Assembly: GCA_029844215.1 (NCBI GenBank)
Contig: CM056731.1
Location: 80,124,992 to 80,188,991 of the forward strand
DNA length: 64,000 bases
Direction: 5' to 3'
Origin: Przewalskia tangutica
Lineage: Eukaryota; Streptophyta; Magnoliopsida; Solanales; Solanaceae
A program made the position numbers and the translations under genes. How positions within the stretch are numbered: position 1 is the first letter of the stretch; each line of letters starts with the position of its first letter. Positions 34,433 through 45,932 of the stretch are shown here, in pieces. The notes under the pieces are model-generated. The model saw only the letters and a program-made list of their open reading frames with translations. It did no database searches and had not been told where the DNA came from.

Positions 34433-35640
34433 ATGCCTCCGCAAGCGACCGGCGAGAAGGGCAAGGCTGCGAGGAGGCGCTAGTGTGGTTCGGAGAGTGC
34501 GAGCGCGAGCGGCCAAGACGAGTAGTGTTTGACGTCGAGTTTTGCGACGCCCGGCCAGTGAGTTTAGGCGGCGGCGATGGGCTGCTGAGACTACTGATAC
34601 TGAGCCTCGATCCGCGGCACAGGCGAGAGGTTAAGTACAAGGAGATGGCCCATGCGGCGGGATCGTGGCGAGATATGAGACAGTGGATCGCGGCGATTCG
34701 ATTCAGCGGCGCTGTGGTGCACGAAGCGAATAGTTTGAGGCTACGAGATTTTACGAGTTGTAGCGCGAGTTTCTGGTCGAGGCACGAGGATGATCGCAAA
34801 GTTCATCCGGCGATTCTGACGGATCGTAGGGTGATCGAGGCATCGGAGACCGAGTCGGTGGTCTGAGTTCGCGTCGGTGCGTGATACCGCGATCGGCCGG
34901 TTTTGGTCGTGGGAGCTGTCCCGGGGAGAGAATGCACTTCCGGCCTTGTGGGACGAGTTCTCAAAGGCTTTTCTTGCACACTTCTTGCCTCCGCAGATAA
35001 GGAGGGCTCGGGCCGACAAATTTTTGGTGTTGCGGCAGAACGGGCGTGCGGTTCGGGAGTACAATGTGGAGTTCGACTCATTAGCGGTATGTCCCGCATT
35101 AGTAGCTAGTATGGAGGATCGAGTGCACCGATATGTTCTGAGGCTCGATGATTACCTAGCGAGAGTTGTTCAGTGTAGCTCTTCATGGGCATGGACATTG
35201 CCGCATGCGAGCTTATGCGCAGGGGTGAGGCGGAGAAATCGACGGAATGACCAAGTCGGCATAAGAGGCGAAGCGAGGTCCTTTGGTGATTTTCGAGGCG
35301 GACCGCCTCGTGGCGAACTAGTTATGCGCCTCCGCCATTTCAGTGGTCCTCGCGACGCCGGGACCTTTGGGAGATCGAGGCGGTCGGGGCTCCCGTGTTT
35401 GAATGTTGAGGAGTAGGGTGTTGGCGGATCGATCACCCTACCTCGGTGTGGTCGATGTGGTAGACCGCATTTCGGGGAGTGTCGTAGTACGAGGAGCTTG
35501 TTATTCTGCGGCCGTCGGGGCCATGTGAAGAGAGCGTGCTTATAGGAGAGGTTCAGCAACACGACTCGACGCCGGGATCGGTGGTGGTTCATCACGCCTA
35601 CGATTATGCGCCTGCGCAGGCCTATGATTAGAGTGGGCGG
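34433..35640 (+). pseudogene. Degenerate gag, element 2
   Basis: Starts at ATG 34433 (Met-Pro-Pro-Gln-Ala) and stops at TAG 34481. Gag-like segments follow in changing frames: ANSLRLRDFTSCSA near 34726, then a 179-codon frame (34877-35416) with LPALWDEFSKAFLAHFLPP, VREYNVEFDSLA and DRVHRYVLRLDDYLA. The zinc-knuckle part near 35500-35535 keeps the bases of CYxCGxxGHV but out of frame. Many one-base indels lie in GC-rich words, so part of the damage may be consensus error. Confidence 0.85.
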
Positions 35641-36175
35641 TAGCCGGTATATCCTTAACCCTCTAGAGTCTTGGTATGCTGTTATGATGATCTCATTATT
35701 ATGTGCTATGTGCGAATAGCGTTGTGTAAATTGAGAGTTAGAAAACATGGTTAGTTGGGAGGTTAAGTATGGGGTCATGGTAAGTGTGAACCCTAGACTA
35801 TGTCACGATTGAGACCTTACGAGTGAGGTCGTCTTGAGTAAAAGATCTATTTTATGTTTGACCTTTATCAGAGTGCGTAGTGTGCGTGGGATATATATTT
35901 GTGTGATCAGTCCCTGGGTAATGTGAGATGGAAGTGGTAGCTTTCATGACTTGAATAGGTAAGATTGTTCGGATCGAGAACTAGAGAGTTGGCGTGATGG
36001 AGGGTCGGGTTAAGGGCGTGTTGCGTGTCAACCGTGAGCCGGAATGAGGTGGTCGTGGGTGGTCCCGCGGTGGTAAGTCACGAGGTGCTAGGCCCAGTCT
36101 AGATGACCCGTCTGCGAGTTCGTGGATGCGTTCGACCGATGGTCGGGCGATGGGGCGACTATCGTGTTCTTGATC
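35641..36175 (+). other. Post-gag junction and non-coding block, element 2
   Basis: Begins GCCG/GTATATCCTTAACCC, the counterpart of CAG/GTATATCC in the other elements. The conserved block follows (GTGGTCCCGCGGTGG, GTCACGAGGTGC near 36060-36090) up to the integrase relic. No gene seen. Confidence 0.65.
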
Positions 36176-36620
36176 GAGTCGTTCCCTCGGCAGTGTTGGT
36201 GTTGTCTGAAAGGTTGTAAGGCTGCACGGGGTGCCTACCTTCACCTTATGACAGACAGTGAAGCCCAGGTGGTGGCTATTTTCGTTTTCTAAGAATTTTG
36301 CCAGGCAGAGTTGGGAACTCAGGTGAGTCTCTGTATCGTATTCACCCTCGGGCCAGGTTTTGATGTCGTGGGTAGCCTGTGAGGATCGTTGTCTCCTTTG
36401 GAGAGAAGTGTTTAGCTACCATTTCGGTGTTCGGATGTCGTCTTGTGAAGCCTTGTAGGCGGAGGTGTAAGTTGCGGTCGATTGGTTCGATGTTGGCAAG
36501 GTGCAGATAGTTGGTTCAGGCTTGTTCCAGCAGACTGTGGATAGGGTGTACCCCGAGTTTTGGAAACTGAAGCAGTATCGGAAATGTGGTACCTTTTGTT
36601 GGGTCATTTGGTGTAATGCG
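36176..36620 (+). pseudogene. Integrase relic, element 2
   Basis: Broken integrase core. VVRLHGVPTFTL is read near 36207-36242, AELGTQVSL near 36305-36335, and VDWFDVGKVQIVGSGLFQQ near 36478-36535. These match in order [20 protein letters not shown] and [19 protein letters not shown] of element 5. Frames differ between the pieces, and the Asp-Asp-Glu residues are not in one frame. The relic sits directly after the non-coding block, so protease to RNase H are deleted. This links the gag-only elements to a Pol-bearing parent. Confidence 0.78.
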
Positions 36621-36865
36621 ACATTATGAAAAAGTGGTATCATTTCTTTTGTAAAGAGAAGGTCGCGAAGGAAGTATATTGTAGGACCAGGAGAGAGGTG
36701 GTTGCGGTGATGTTAGAGGTGTTTCCTCGTGGACTTGGATGTAAGTATTTTGAGTGGGTGTTTACGTGGCGGATGTGGCGGGTTTGTTCTCGTAAGTATA
36801 GTAGTGAAGACTATCTTGGCGCGTTTGTTTGAGCCTTAGAAGGAACATTCGGACGAATGTTTCTA

Positions 36866-36875
36866 AGGAGGAGAA
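36866..36875 (+). promoter_or_regulatory. Polypurine tract, element 2
   Basis: AAGGAGGAGAA next to the 3' LTR, after the conserved GAACATTCGGACGAATGTTTCT near-palindrome. Confidence 0.88.
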
Positions 36876-39800
36876 TGTTATACCGTATTTCAGTATATGC
36901 GTGGGGCGTGCGTAGAAATTTCGAACTACAAAGTGGCTTGGCGAATTAATTTTGCTCACAACACCCGATTAGAGTCGTTTTTCGACGAAAAGGTTGCCCC
37001 CCGTTTGTTTGGAAAATTTCGGCGAGTTGATATTTTATTTTTGCGGATTTTTACGAGAGACGAAACATTTTGTACCAACGGGAGGGTGACATGTGTCACC
37101 TCACATTGGAAAGAGGTTGGGCGGCCAAATGGCTAAGCTTGCACGTTTTTGTGCTTGTTTGGTCAAGGAGTTGGTAGGATATTTGTGTGTGGTAAATCTT
37201 GGCCTACACTTGCACCACACTTGGCTCAATCTTGGCCATTGGTTGGCCTTGGCTTGTACTATAAATACCCCCCTCTTTGAAGACTTTCTTCATCCTAAAA
37301 ATATTTCTAAGTGTTAAATTCTCCCTCCCCTCTCTTGTGGTGTTCTCGTCCTAGCCTCCCTCTTCCCATGGCGAGAGCCCTCCCATGTGAAGGCCTTGTT
37401 GGTAGAGAGTTCTACCCACTAGCCTAGTTGTCTCGTATAAATACCCCCTTTGTGGTATAGAAATACTCTCCAAAGTATTGTTATTATGTCCACATACCTT
37501 AGCCCAAATACCTTGTAGTATTCCAGTTATACTTATACAAGCTTGGAAAAATACCATTATACTTTCCTCGGTCTTAAAAGCGAAACCAAAGAAAAACCTT
37601 CATAGTCGGTTGAAGTGTTTAGTAGAAGTTGAGTAGAACTTCTAAGGGTTGTTTGGAGCGGTTTGGAGCACACGGAGTAGAGCTAAACCTTGCTCAGCGA
37701 CATTAAACTTGGATAATTTTGGGCTTATCGAGGTAATTACTCTGTCCTACATTTGTAATTGGAAATTACATGTTGTTAGAATATATAGTTGAAGTATACT
37801 ATATATAGAACTATACTTAGTATTGTGGCAATGTCTTTTGACTTAAGCTGAAGAATTAAGAATCGGCGAGCTGTAATTACATGGGTGTATTCTGATGAGC
37901 TTGTGTAGCATTCTTGTGTTGTAGAATTGTACTCGTCAGGTTAGATGTGTTAACCCACGGTTGGCTTGATAGCCGGCCTCGATAGAGGAGGAGATTCTGT
38001 TGTGGCGGGAGAGTCTGCCGAATTTTACGTAGAAAGTTTTGCGATGTTAATAAGCGCGCTTGTGGCCTTATAGGTTGAAGTACTCGTGTGGCGCGATTTA
38101 CTTGGCTTGAGGAGTAGTCATTGTTTGGGCGTTTTGCTATTAGTCGATACTGTCGCGAGGTATGTGAACCTCTTCCTATCTCTTCTAGCATGATATGTGT
38201 GAACTATGTAATGCGGTGAGCGTCACGTGTGTTAAATGTATTTGATTGGTTTGAAACATAAAGTGTTATAACGGCTTTATGGGAAGTTGGTTATAACAGC
38301 TTTATGTAGATAAGAAAATACTTTGTGGGTTTTTTTAAAAAAAAAGGTAAATGATTTGTTTATAACTGGCTTGATGTGTGATAATAAAGAACTTGTAGTA
38401 TTTCAAAAGATTTCTGAAATCGTTTTGAAAAGAAGAGTAATACTTGGTTTTCGAAAACTTAAGAGTTATACTAGCTTTATGGGAAGTTAGGTATAACGGC
38501 TTAAGAATGTTTTACTGATTTCGGGAATCAGGATGTGTATCGACAAACCACTGCAGCGTTAATAAAAGGAAGTGTTTTGAATAATTAAGTATCATTAAAA
38601 CCAGTAGAAACTTCCATCTGCATAGAAGCTAAGATGAGACAAAATGATATTTCATTTCCTAGATCATGGCTGCTGTAATAAGATTGTTATAAACAAGAAT
38701 AAACTACTCACACGTGTGGCATATGTTTCTTAAATTGTTTTAAGGGATTAAAACTACGAACTATGAAACCTTTCTAAAGTAAGAGGCTTGAGTAATTGAA
38801 AGTAGGCAAACTGGAACTTAGGAAAAGAACGTTGTTACTTGATTTTAAAAGGAAAGTGTTCTGGTTTACTTAATAATGTGAATCACTCTAGTTTTATACT
38901 ACGGGTATCGGGTGACTTTTATAAAAGGAATGTATCTCTTTTAAAAGGACTTAACGTACATAGTACTTAGGGTTAAAACCCGGACTATGATATAAAATGG
39001 AAGTACCTTGAGTTGTGTGTAACTTGCCTATGCTTGTTGTTGTGTAACTTGCCTATGCTTGCTGTTGTGTAGCTCGCCTATGCTTGTTGAGATAGCATTT
39101 GTTGTGCAAGTGTTGATATCAGGTGACTCTTTGAGAAAGAATGGATCATTTTATGAAAGTTTAGAGGTATGGTAATTTGCTTGAGCTTGCTTGTGATAGC
39201 CCAGTTGCGTGATATATTGTTATTGTGGTTACATGGACATGTCTACACCGATCTTTGTATTAGGGGCATGTGGCCATGCGGCGGGTTGATTACCGATATA
39301 TGGTTATTCTTGTTCCATGGGCGTGTCTACACCGTCTTTGTATTCAGGGGCATGTGGCGTGCGGCGTGGTTGACCACCAGATATTGTTGTTGAGGTTACA
39401 TGGGCATGTCTACACCGTCTTTGTATTCGGGGCATGTGGCCGTGCGGCCTTGTCATTATTGTTGCGTCATGGACATGTCTACACCGTCTTTGTATTAGGG
39501 GCATGCGGCCATGATCACGAACATGATGGATGTTGTGGCGTGAGTCCCGTGGTTATATTTAGTGGTGACTTTGAGGCGTGAGTCACGACTTGGCGCTTTT
39601 ATGTTGCGTCTTGTATTTTGGTTATCATACATGTCTCTGCTTTATAGGCTATTATGATTTCATTTACGGTATTTCTGATTTCACATACTTGGTACTGTTA
39701 TGCGACCTCCTTGGGCTGCGTTCATGCCGCAGGTAGAGGTACATCGGTCGTTGATCCCCGCTCTAAGGATCACCGTTCAGCGTATTGGGAAGCTCCGTTT

Positions 39801-40120
39801 CTCCGGAGGCTTATCTTTTGGTATGTTTCACTGAGTCGTAGGTTCTTGTACATTCAGTGGTATGGAGGGGCCCTGTCCCGTCCTAGTTGTTGTATAAATC
39901 TTAGAGTGCATGCTTTTTGTTGTGGCGGGGTTTGTAAAAAGGATAAGCTGTCGGGCTTTTATATATATATCTTGAAACAATTGTTTGGTTGGCCTGTTTA
40001 TTTAGTATGTCTCTCATTTCATGTTTAAAGTTTTTATTTCCGCTGGTTTTCTCTGATGTTGGATCACTAGGGTGCCCGGGGTAAGGCACCAGTCACGGGC
40101 TCGGATTTCGGGGTGTGACA
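36876..40120 (+). repeat. 3' LTR of element 2
   Basis: Ends in TCGGATTTCGGGGTGTGACA like its partner. The AT-rich middle (38260-39150) is almost base-for-base the same as 32365-33260, while the first 60 bases and the minisatellite differ by many small indels (for example TACCGTATTTCAG against TACCCCGTATTTCCAG). Confidence 0.94.
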
Positions 40121-40720
40121 GGTAGTGAGGAAGGAATTCCACGGGCATGAGTGATGACTTTGAGGGCGTGAGTCCCTGACTTGACATAACTGTTTATATA
40201 TGGTGTATTGTAGTTTAGTTATCATACATGTCTCCTGTTTTTTTATAGACTGTTATGATTTCATTACAGTATTTTCAGTTTCACATACTTGGTACTTGTT
40301 ATGCGACCTCGCCCGAGTGCGTTAAATGCCGCGGTAGAAAGTCTGCGGTTGTTGATCCTCGCTCGTAGGATCACGATTCTGCGTATTGGGAAGCTCCGTT
40401 TCTCGGAGGCTTATCTTTTGGTATAGTCCCCTGTCATTGTAGGTACTTATACATTCAGGGGTATGGCGGGGCCCTGTCCCGTCATAGTTGTTATAAAAAC
40501 TCTTAGAGGTCTTTAGTACTGTTGTGGGCAGGGTTTGTAAAGGATGTTACTGTTCAAGTTTTTATATATATGCAGAAAGGTGACCGTTTTGGTTAGCCTG
40601 TTTCTTATTTTATATCTTGTTTCATGTTTGAGTTTTTATTTCCGCTGATTTCTCTTATATTGTATCACTAGGGTGCCCGGGGTAAGGCACCAGTCATGGG
40701 CCCAAGGTCGGGTCGTGACA
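40121..40720 (+). repeat. LTR b of element 1, right part
   Basis: Resumes with the GGTAG duplication copy (40121-40125) and continues TGAGGAAGGAATTCCACGGGC, in register with 24974 of LTR a. It ends GGTCGGGTCGTGACA at 40720, directly before a second PBS. Confidence 0.92.
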
Positions 40721-40724
40721 AAAG

Positions 40725-40745
40725 TGGTATCAGAGCAGTTAATCC
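40725..40745 (+). promoter_or_regulatory. Primer binding site, element 1 second internal region
   Basis: TGGTATCAGAGCAGTTAATCC, four bases after LTR b. It proves that LTR b serves as a 5' LTR as well as a 3' LTR. Confidence 0.93.
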
Positions 40746-40782
40746 TCGAAAAGTGTCTACAGACCGTATCTAGTAGAGTCTT

Positions 40783-40816
40783 GATTATCGGCGTGTTGTG
40801 CACCACACCTATAATC
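40783..40816 (+). other. Leader hairpin with GTGCAC loop, element 1 second internal region
   Basis: Intact outer arms GATTAT and ATAATC around the GTGCAC loop. Confidence 0.6.
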
Positions 40817-40926
40817 AGGAGGCTGCAGGATATTTAGGATTGGTTTTCATTCTTCTCACTCTGAGTTCGTGCCTTAGAGTTGTGTGATAAGTTGAACTCC
40901 CTCTGGCGTATTCTTATGTACCAGTT

Positions 40927-41215
40927 ATGCCTCTACGCAAGACAACCAGGGCCCAGAAGGGCAAGGCAGCAGAGGGAGCTACGAGTAGAACACAGAGTTT
41001 CTGCGAACACCGGCGGTCATTACCTAAGGTGGTACTTCAGATGGGGAGCATGCGCTTCCAGCTGTTTGGGACGAGTTCTCAGAGGCGTTTCTTAGCCATT
41101 TCTTACCTCCGCAGATGAGGAGGGCTCGGACAGATAGATTTGTGATGCAGGGCAGGATTATGATTAGAGCGACAAAGGTAAAGTGAGGCAGTATTTACAG
41201 ATGTATCTTTAGCCC
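40927..41215 (+). pseudogene. Gag remnant with two large internal deletions
   Basis: Starts MPLRKTTRAQKGKAAEGATS at 40927, in frame. At about 41040 the sequence jumps to GGGGAGCATGCGCTTCCAGC, which in element 1 lies some 450 bases further on (about 26316). Near 41143 it jumps again from the RADRF region to a GGCAGGATTATGATTAGAGCGAC-like tail close to the gag end, removing the rest of the core and the zinc knuckle. The remainder cannot make a working Gag. Confidence 0.85.
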
Positions 41216-42154
41216 TTAAGAGACTTGTATATGTTGTTATGGTGGATACATGTTGAGTGCTATGTACGGATAGCATTGTGTAAATTGTGAATTAGAAAAC
41301 ATGGGTTGTTGAAAAGGTAAGTATGGGGACATGGAAGGTGTGAACCTTAGAATATTACACGTTGAGACCTTAGATGTAAGGCCGCCGTGAGTAAAAGATT
41401 TTTACGATTGACCTTTGTCAGTAGTGCATAGTGTACGTGGGGTATATTTGTGTGATAAGTCCCTGAGTGGTGTGAAATGAAAGTGGGTAGTTGAGCTAAG
41501 AATACCACTAGCTTTCATGACTTGAATAGGTAAGATTGTTCCGGAGGGGGAACAAGAATTTGGCGCAATAGTGGGTCGGATTGAGGCCAGATCACGGGTC
41601 AACCCGCAGCCCGGAATGAGATGTGGTCAGTTTGAGGTGGTCCCGCCAGGTGGTAGGGTCACGATGGTGCTAGGCCCAAGTTTAGGTAACCATCGTACGA
41701 GTTCGTGGATGCGTTTGACCAGGATCGGATCGTGAAGGTCGGGAATGTACTTAAAGGAAATTGAGGCTAAGTGTAATGACCAAGTTTGGAGGTGGTAACT
41801 CCAAGGCTTTGGAAACGGAAGTGATGACGGAAATATGGTACGTGTACTAGAAAGAGTTCGGGTGTACGAGAAAGGTACGACGAGTAAGAAAGGAAGCGAA
41901 CATGTGTTAAGAGGATGGAAGTGATCATTTTTGTGAAGTGAAGGTGTGAAGAGAGTATCCTTTGGACCAGGAGTGAGAGTTAGTGTTGTTTTACATCTTA
42001 GAGGTGATTCCTCGTTGGCTTGGATTTGGGTTTCACGCGTATGTTATATTATGGCCATGTGTGGCATAATTGGTTTCGTAAGTATAGTAGTGAAGACTAT
42101 ACCGGCGCATGTATGTTTGGAGACTTAGAAGGAACATTCGGGACGAATGTTTCT
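41216..42154 (+). other. Non-coding block, element 1 second internal region
   Basis: Matches 27110-28040 in order: GAGACCTTAGATGTAAGGCC near 41364, GTGGTCCCGCCAGGTGGTAG near 41636, ACCATCGTACGAGTTCG near 41689, and the GTAAGTATAGTAGTGAAGAC stem near 42079. No gene seen. Confidence 0.7.
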
Positions 42155-42167
42155 AAGGGGGGAAGAA
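42155..42167 (+). promoter_or_regulatory. Polypurine tract before LTR c
   Basis: AAGGGGGGAAGAA abutting LTR c, identical to the tract before LTR b. Confidence 0.9.
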
Positions 42168-45100
42168 TGTTACACTCCGTAGTTCCAGGGTATGTATGTG
42201 AGGACGTACGTACGAATATATAACCCTAATTAGGTTAAGGATGAAATTTTTGATTTTTCGAAGGAAAATTTTTCGGATTTTGTGAAGGAAAAAGGTTCGT
42301 TAATGGGAATTGGATTCCCAGATTTGGTATTTGGACTTCTTGGATTATATTAGAATTATGGAATTTTATTTCCGGAATTGGTCACGTGGGGCCCACGGGA
42401 GAAATTTACGGTTTTGTGGGGCCCACTTTGTTTTCGAGATTTTGGCCATTGTGAATATTTTCGGAAGATGAAATATTTTGGACGAGTAGGAGGGCGACAC
42501 GTGTCACCCCCTAGGTGGCTCTTGGCCGAAATCCTCATGACAAGTGGCAAGACAAGTGGCCTTGTCTTGCAAGATATTTTTGTGTGTGGACAAGTGGCTT
42601 GTGGGACCCACACACACTTGTCCCCAATCTCTACCACCCATTTGTTTTAATCCTAGCCCTTGGTTGTCCTATATGCACCCTTAGTTGATGAAATCTTCCA
42701 CACATAGAATTTTTTCAAGACTTGAACATATTTTCTCCCTTGTCTTGAAGCTCTCGGTTTTGGCTAAGAACTTTGACCTAAAGTTGTCCAACAATTCTTA
42801 AACTTTTAAGTGTTCTTCCTTAAGGTGTTAGGAAGATGGTGAATCAAGAGTTAGACAAGATTTCACACCCATAGCCTATTTATTTTGCCTTGGCCGAAAG
42901 TTCCAAGTTTGGAACCCTAAGTGTTCTTCACTTTTTGGAGTTGAATCTTGAAGAGAAGTTGGTTAGGAGCTTCTATGGGTTGCTTGTAGCGGATTGGAAC
43001 GTAAGGATTTGGAGCTAAACTTGCTAAGGAGCGACTTTAAGTTCTTGGATATTTTTGGGCTTTTTGAGGTAATGAACTTTGTCCTCTTTGTGAAGTTGGA
43101 TATTATGTATATTGGAAGTATATAAATGAGTATACGATATGTGGAATGAAGGTTGGAAAGATTTGGAACTTGTTAAGTTGCTAAAATGGAGAATTGGCAT
43201 GTAAGCCATAAAATGGTAAAAACGTATCTATTACATGTCAACAGTAATAACAAAGTAACTATAACTTATATGAAGATTGGAATATAAGTTGGAGGATTAA
43301 AGAAGTAATTTCGGCATGCTAGCCGAAAAATTGGATAAGTGTGATTATTGTAAGTTGGCCAAGAACACCAACTAATGGACTATGGACTGTATCTACTTTG
43401 GACTGTATTTACATTGAACTGTATTTACATTGGATTGTCTTTACTTTGGACTATGGAATTGTTCCATTTCGGTTTTTATGTTGTTGTTGTTTAAGGGGAA
43501 GATTGTTTAACACGTCTGTTTAGGCGTGTGATCCCCTTCTTTAGTTGTTGAATTGTTGCGCCTTAAATGTGGCATGTTGGTTACTGTTATCGGGCCTTGA
43601 AAAAGGTGGAAAAGTACGTAGAAACAGGGGAAGTGCTGCCCGATTTTCCGTAGAATTAGAGGGCTATTAATTGGTATAAGTCTTCAATGGTAAGTAAGGT
43701 TTGATAGAAGTACTATGACCATTTTAGGATTGAAGTACTACGTGTGGCGTGATCTACTTGGCTTAAGGAGTAGAGCGAAGTTGAAGTACTTGGGCGTTTT
43801 GCTATTTGTCGATAATCGTCGCGAGGTATGTGAACCTCTTCCTATCCTTTCTAGCATGATTGTTGTGAACTATGTAATGCGGTGAGCGTCGTGTGCTAAA
43901 CGAATTTGGTTGGTTTAAAACATAAAGTTTTATAATGGCTTTATGGGAAGTTAGTTATAACGACTTTATGTAGGTAAAAGAATGGTTTGTTGATTTAAAA
44001 AAGATAAGAGACTTGACTTATATTTGACTTGATATGAAATGTTAAGAACTTGAATTGTGTTAAAAAGTGGTGAAATCTCATTCGTGAGTAATGAGTACTT
44101 GGTCTAAAAAAAGGAATAAGTTATATTGATTTCGGAAATGGGAATAAGTATCGAACAAGCCATTGCACCGTTAATAAAGGAAAAAGTAATGACAAATAAT
44201 TATATTAAAACAAGTAGAATCCTCCATCTGCATAGAAGTTAAGATAAGACAAAATTGTATTATATTTTATAGATCATGGCTGCTTAATAAGAATCATTAT
44301 AAACAAGTATTAATTTTATTAAATTCCAAAGTAAGGAACTTGATTTCTAAAAGAAAAGAGACTTGAGGAATTGAAGTGTTTTTGTTTAATAGGAAGGCAT
44401 GGTTTTGTCTTAAGTTGGTTTAAAAAGAAGGCATGGTATTGTCTTGGTTTATTTAAAAAGAAGGTATGGAAATTGTTTTGGTTTACTTAAAATGATAGTC
44501 ACTCTATTTTGATACTACGGGTATCGTGTGACCTTTGTAAAAGAAATGGATCTTTTGAAAGAATTTAAGTACGTAGTATTTTGGGGTTAAAACCCGGATT
44601 TGTTGTCATAAAATGAAAGTCTAAAAGTATGTTAAACTTGTCTATGCTAGTTGTGATAGCCTTTGATGGTATTACTATGTTACCGCGTCTCTCAGTTGGA
44701 GGGCCGTCTGACTTGTTGTGAATTTACTTGGACATACCGGCCGTGACGGAGGATTCCACGGGTATGCTTCCATTGTGATTGATCTTGGCCATGCTTATAC
44801 GATGAGGGATTCCAGGGCATGCGGCCAGGATGCGGGTTAGATGTCCGGGCGTTTCATTACTCCATGGCTATGCTTACACCGATGAGGGATTCCGGGGGCA
44901 TGCGTCCATTATTATTACTCCAAGGACTAGCTCCCCATGAAGACGTGTCTACAACGATGAGGGATTCCGGGGGCATGTTATATACGATTATTACTCCATG
45001 GGCTAGCTCCCCATGAAGACGTGTCTACACCGATGAGGGATTTCGGGGGCATGTTATATACGATTATTACTTCATGGGATAGCTCCCCATGAAGACGTGT

Positions 45101-45932
45101 CTACACCGATGAGGGATTCCGGGGGCATGTTATACATACATATGTATTGTATATGTGTACGCCGACAGTGAGGTAGGATGCCACGGTCTCATCACCTGGT
45201 TATATGTTACACTGCAGTGCCGTGATGATGGAGATTCCAGGCGAGGTATATATATATGTATTGTATATGTGTCTGGCAGCGGTGAGGTAGGACGCCACGG
45301 GAGTGTCACATGAGTATGATTTGTGTCATAGACTGCCGGCAGTGAGGAAGGAATTCCACGGGCATGAGTGATGACTTTGAGGGCGTGAGTCCCTGACTTG
45401 ATATAACTGTTTATATATGGTGTACTGTAGTTTGGTTATCATACATGTCTCCTGTTTTTATAGTATTATGATTTCATTCTGATATTTTGATTTCACATAC
45501 TTGGTACTGTTATCGACCTTCTTGAAGTGCGTTCATGCCGCAGGTAGAGGTACACCGGTTGTTGATCCTCGCTCATAGGATCACGGTTCTGCGTATTGGG
45601 AAGCTTCATTTCTCCGGAGGCTTATCTTTTGGTATAGTCCCCTGTCATTGTAGGTACTTGTACATTCAGGGGTATGGCGGGGCCCTGTTCCATCATAGTT
45701 GTTATAAAAACTCTTAGAGGTCTGTAGTACTGTTGTGGGCAGGGTTTGTAAAGGATGTAACTGTTCAAGTTTTTATATATATGCAGAAAGGTGACCGTTT
45801 TGGTTAGCCTGTTTCTTATTTTATATCTTGTTTCATGTTTGAGTTTTTATTTCCGCTGATTTTCTCTGATGTTGTATCACTAGGGTGCCCGGGGTAAGGC
45901 ACCAATCGCGGGCCCAAGGTCGGGTCGTGACA
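42168..45932 (+). repeat. LTR c of element 1 (3765 bp, divergent)
   Basis: The first 20 bases and the last 900 bases follow LTR a and b. The middle (about 42200-43800) differs: the TATA box is altered, and a segment with TTAAATGTGGCATGTTGG and GGGGAAGTGCTGCCCGATTTTCC relates it to family II (58020-58170 in element 5). The palindrome at 43921-43970 and a four-unit minisatellite near 44800-45140 are kept. It is probably a recombinant LTR or one from another subfamily. Confidence 0.85.
44800..45140 (+). repeat. Minisatellite cassette, LTR c
   Basis: Units with GTCTACACCGATGAGGGATTC and CCATGGGCTAGCTCCCCATG recur at about 44870, 44947, 45025 and 45100, one more unit of the GCTAGCTCCCCATGAAGACG type than in LTR a. 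Confidence 0.85.

Larger units (their letters stand above)
30964..40120 (+). mobile_element. Element 2: complete gag-only gypsy-type LTR retrotransposon, nested in LTR b
   Basis: A 9157-bp plus-strand element with LTRs of 3267 bp and 3245 bp and an internal region of 2645 bp. Identical 5-bp flanks GGTAG (30959-30963 and 40121-40125) show it inserted into LTR b after the array existed or while that LTR was single. Internally it has a PBS, a leader hairpin, a broken gag, the conserved non-coding block, an integrase relic (36176-36620) and a purine tract. Protease, reverse transcriptase and RNase H are absent. The integrase relic shows it descends from a Pol-bearing element by deletion. Confidence 0.95.
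22062..45932 (+). mobile_element. Element 1: tandem gypsy-type array with three LTRs and two internal regions
   Basis: LTR a (22062-25573), internal region (25574-28053), LTR b (28054-40720, split by element 2), second internal region (40721-42167), LTR c (42168-45932). Both internal regions start with a PBS and end in a purine tract, so the elements share LTR b. This is the expected product of unequal homologous recombination between sister or neighbouring copies. Only gag sequence occurs internally, with different deletions in each. The outer flanks CCTCA (22057-22061) and CTTTC (45933-45937) do not match, so the outer ends do not come from one simple insertion. Confidence 0.88.

Noticed and set aside
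34431..34799. 122-codon frame antisense to gag of element 2
   Set aside because: Shadow of the GC-rich gag; similar antisense frames occur over other gag copies without conservation.
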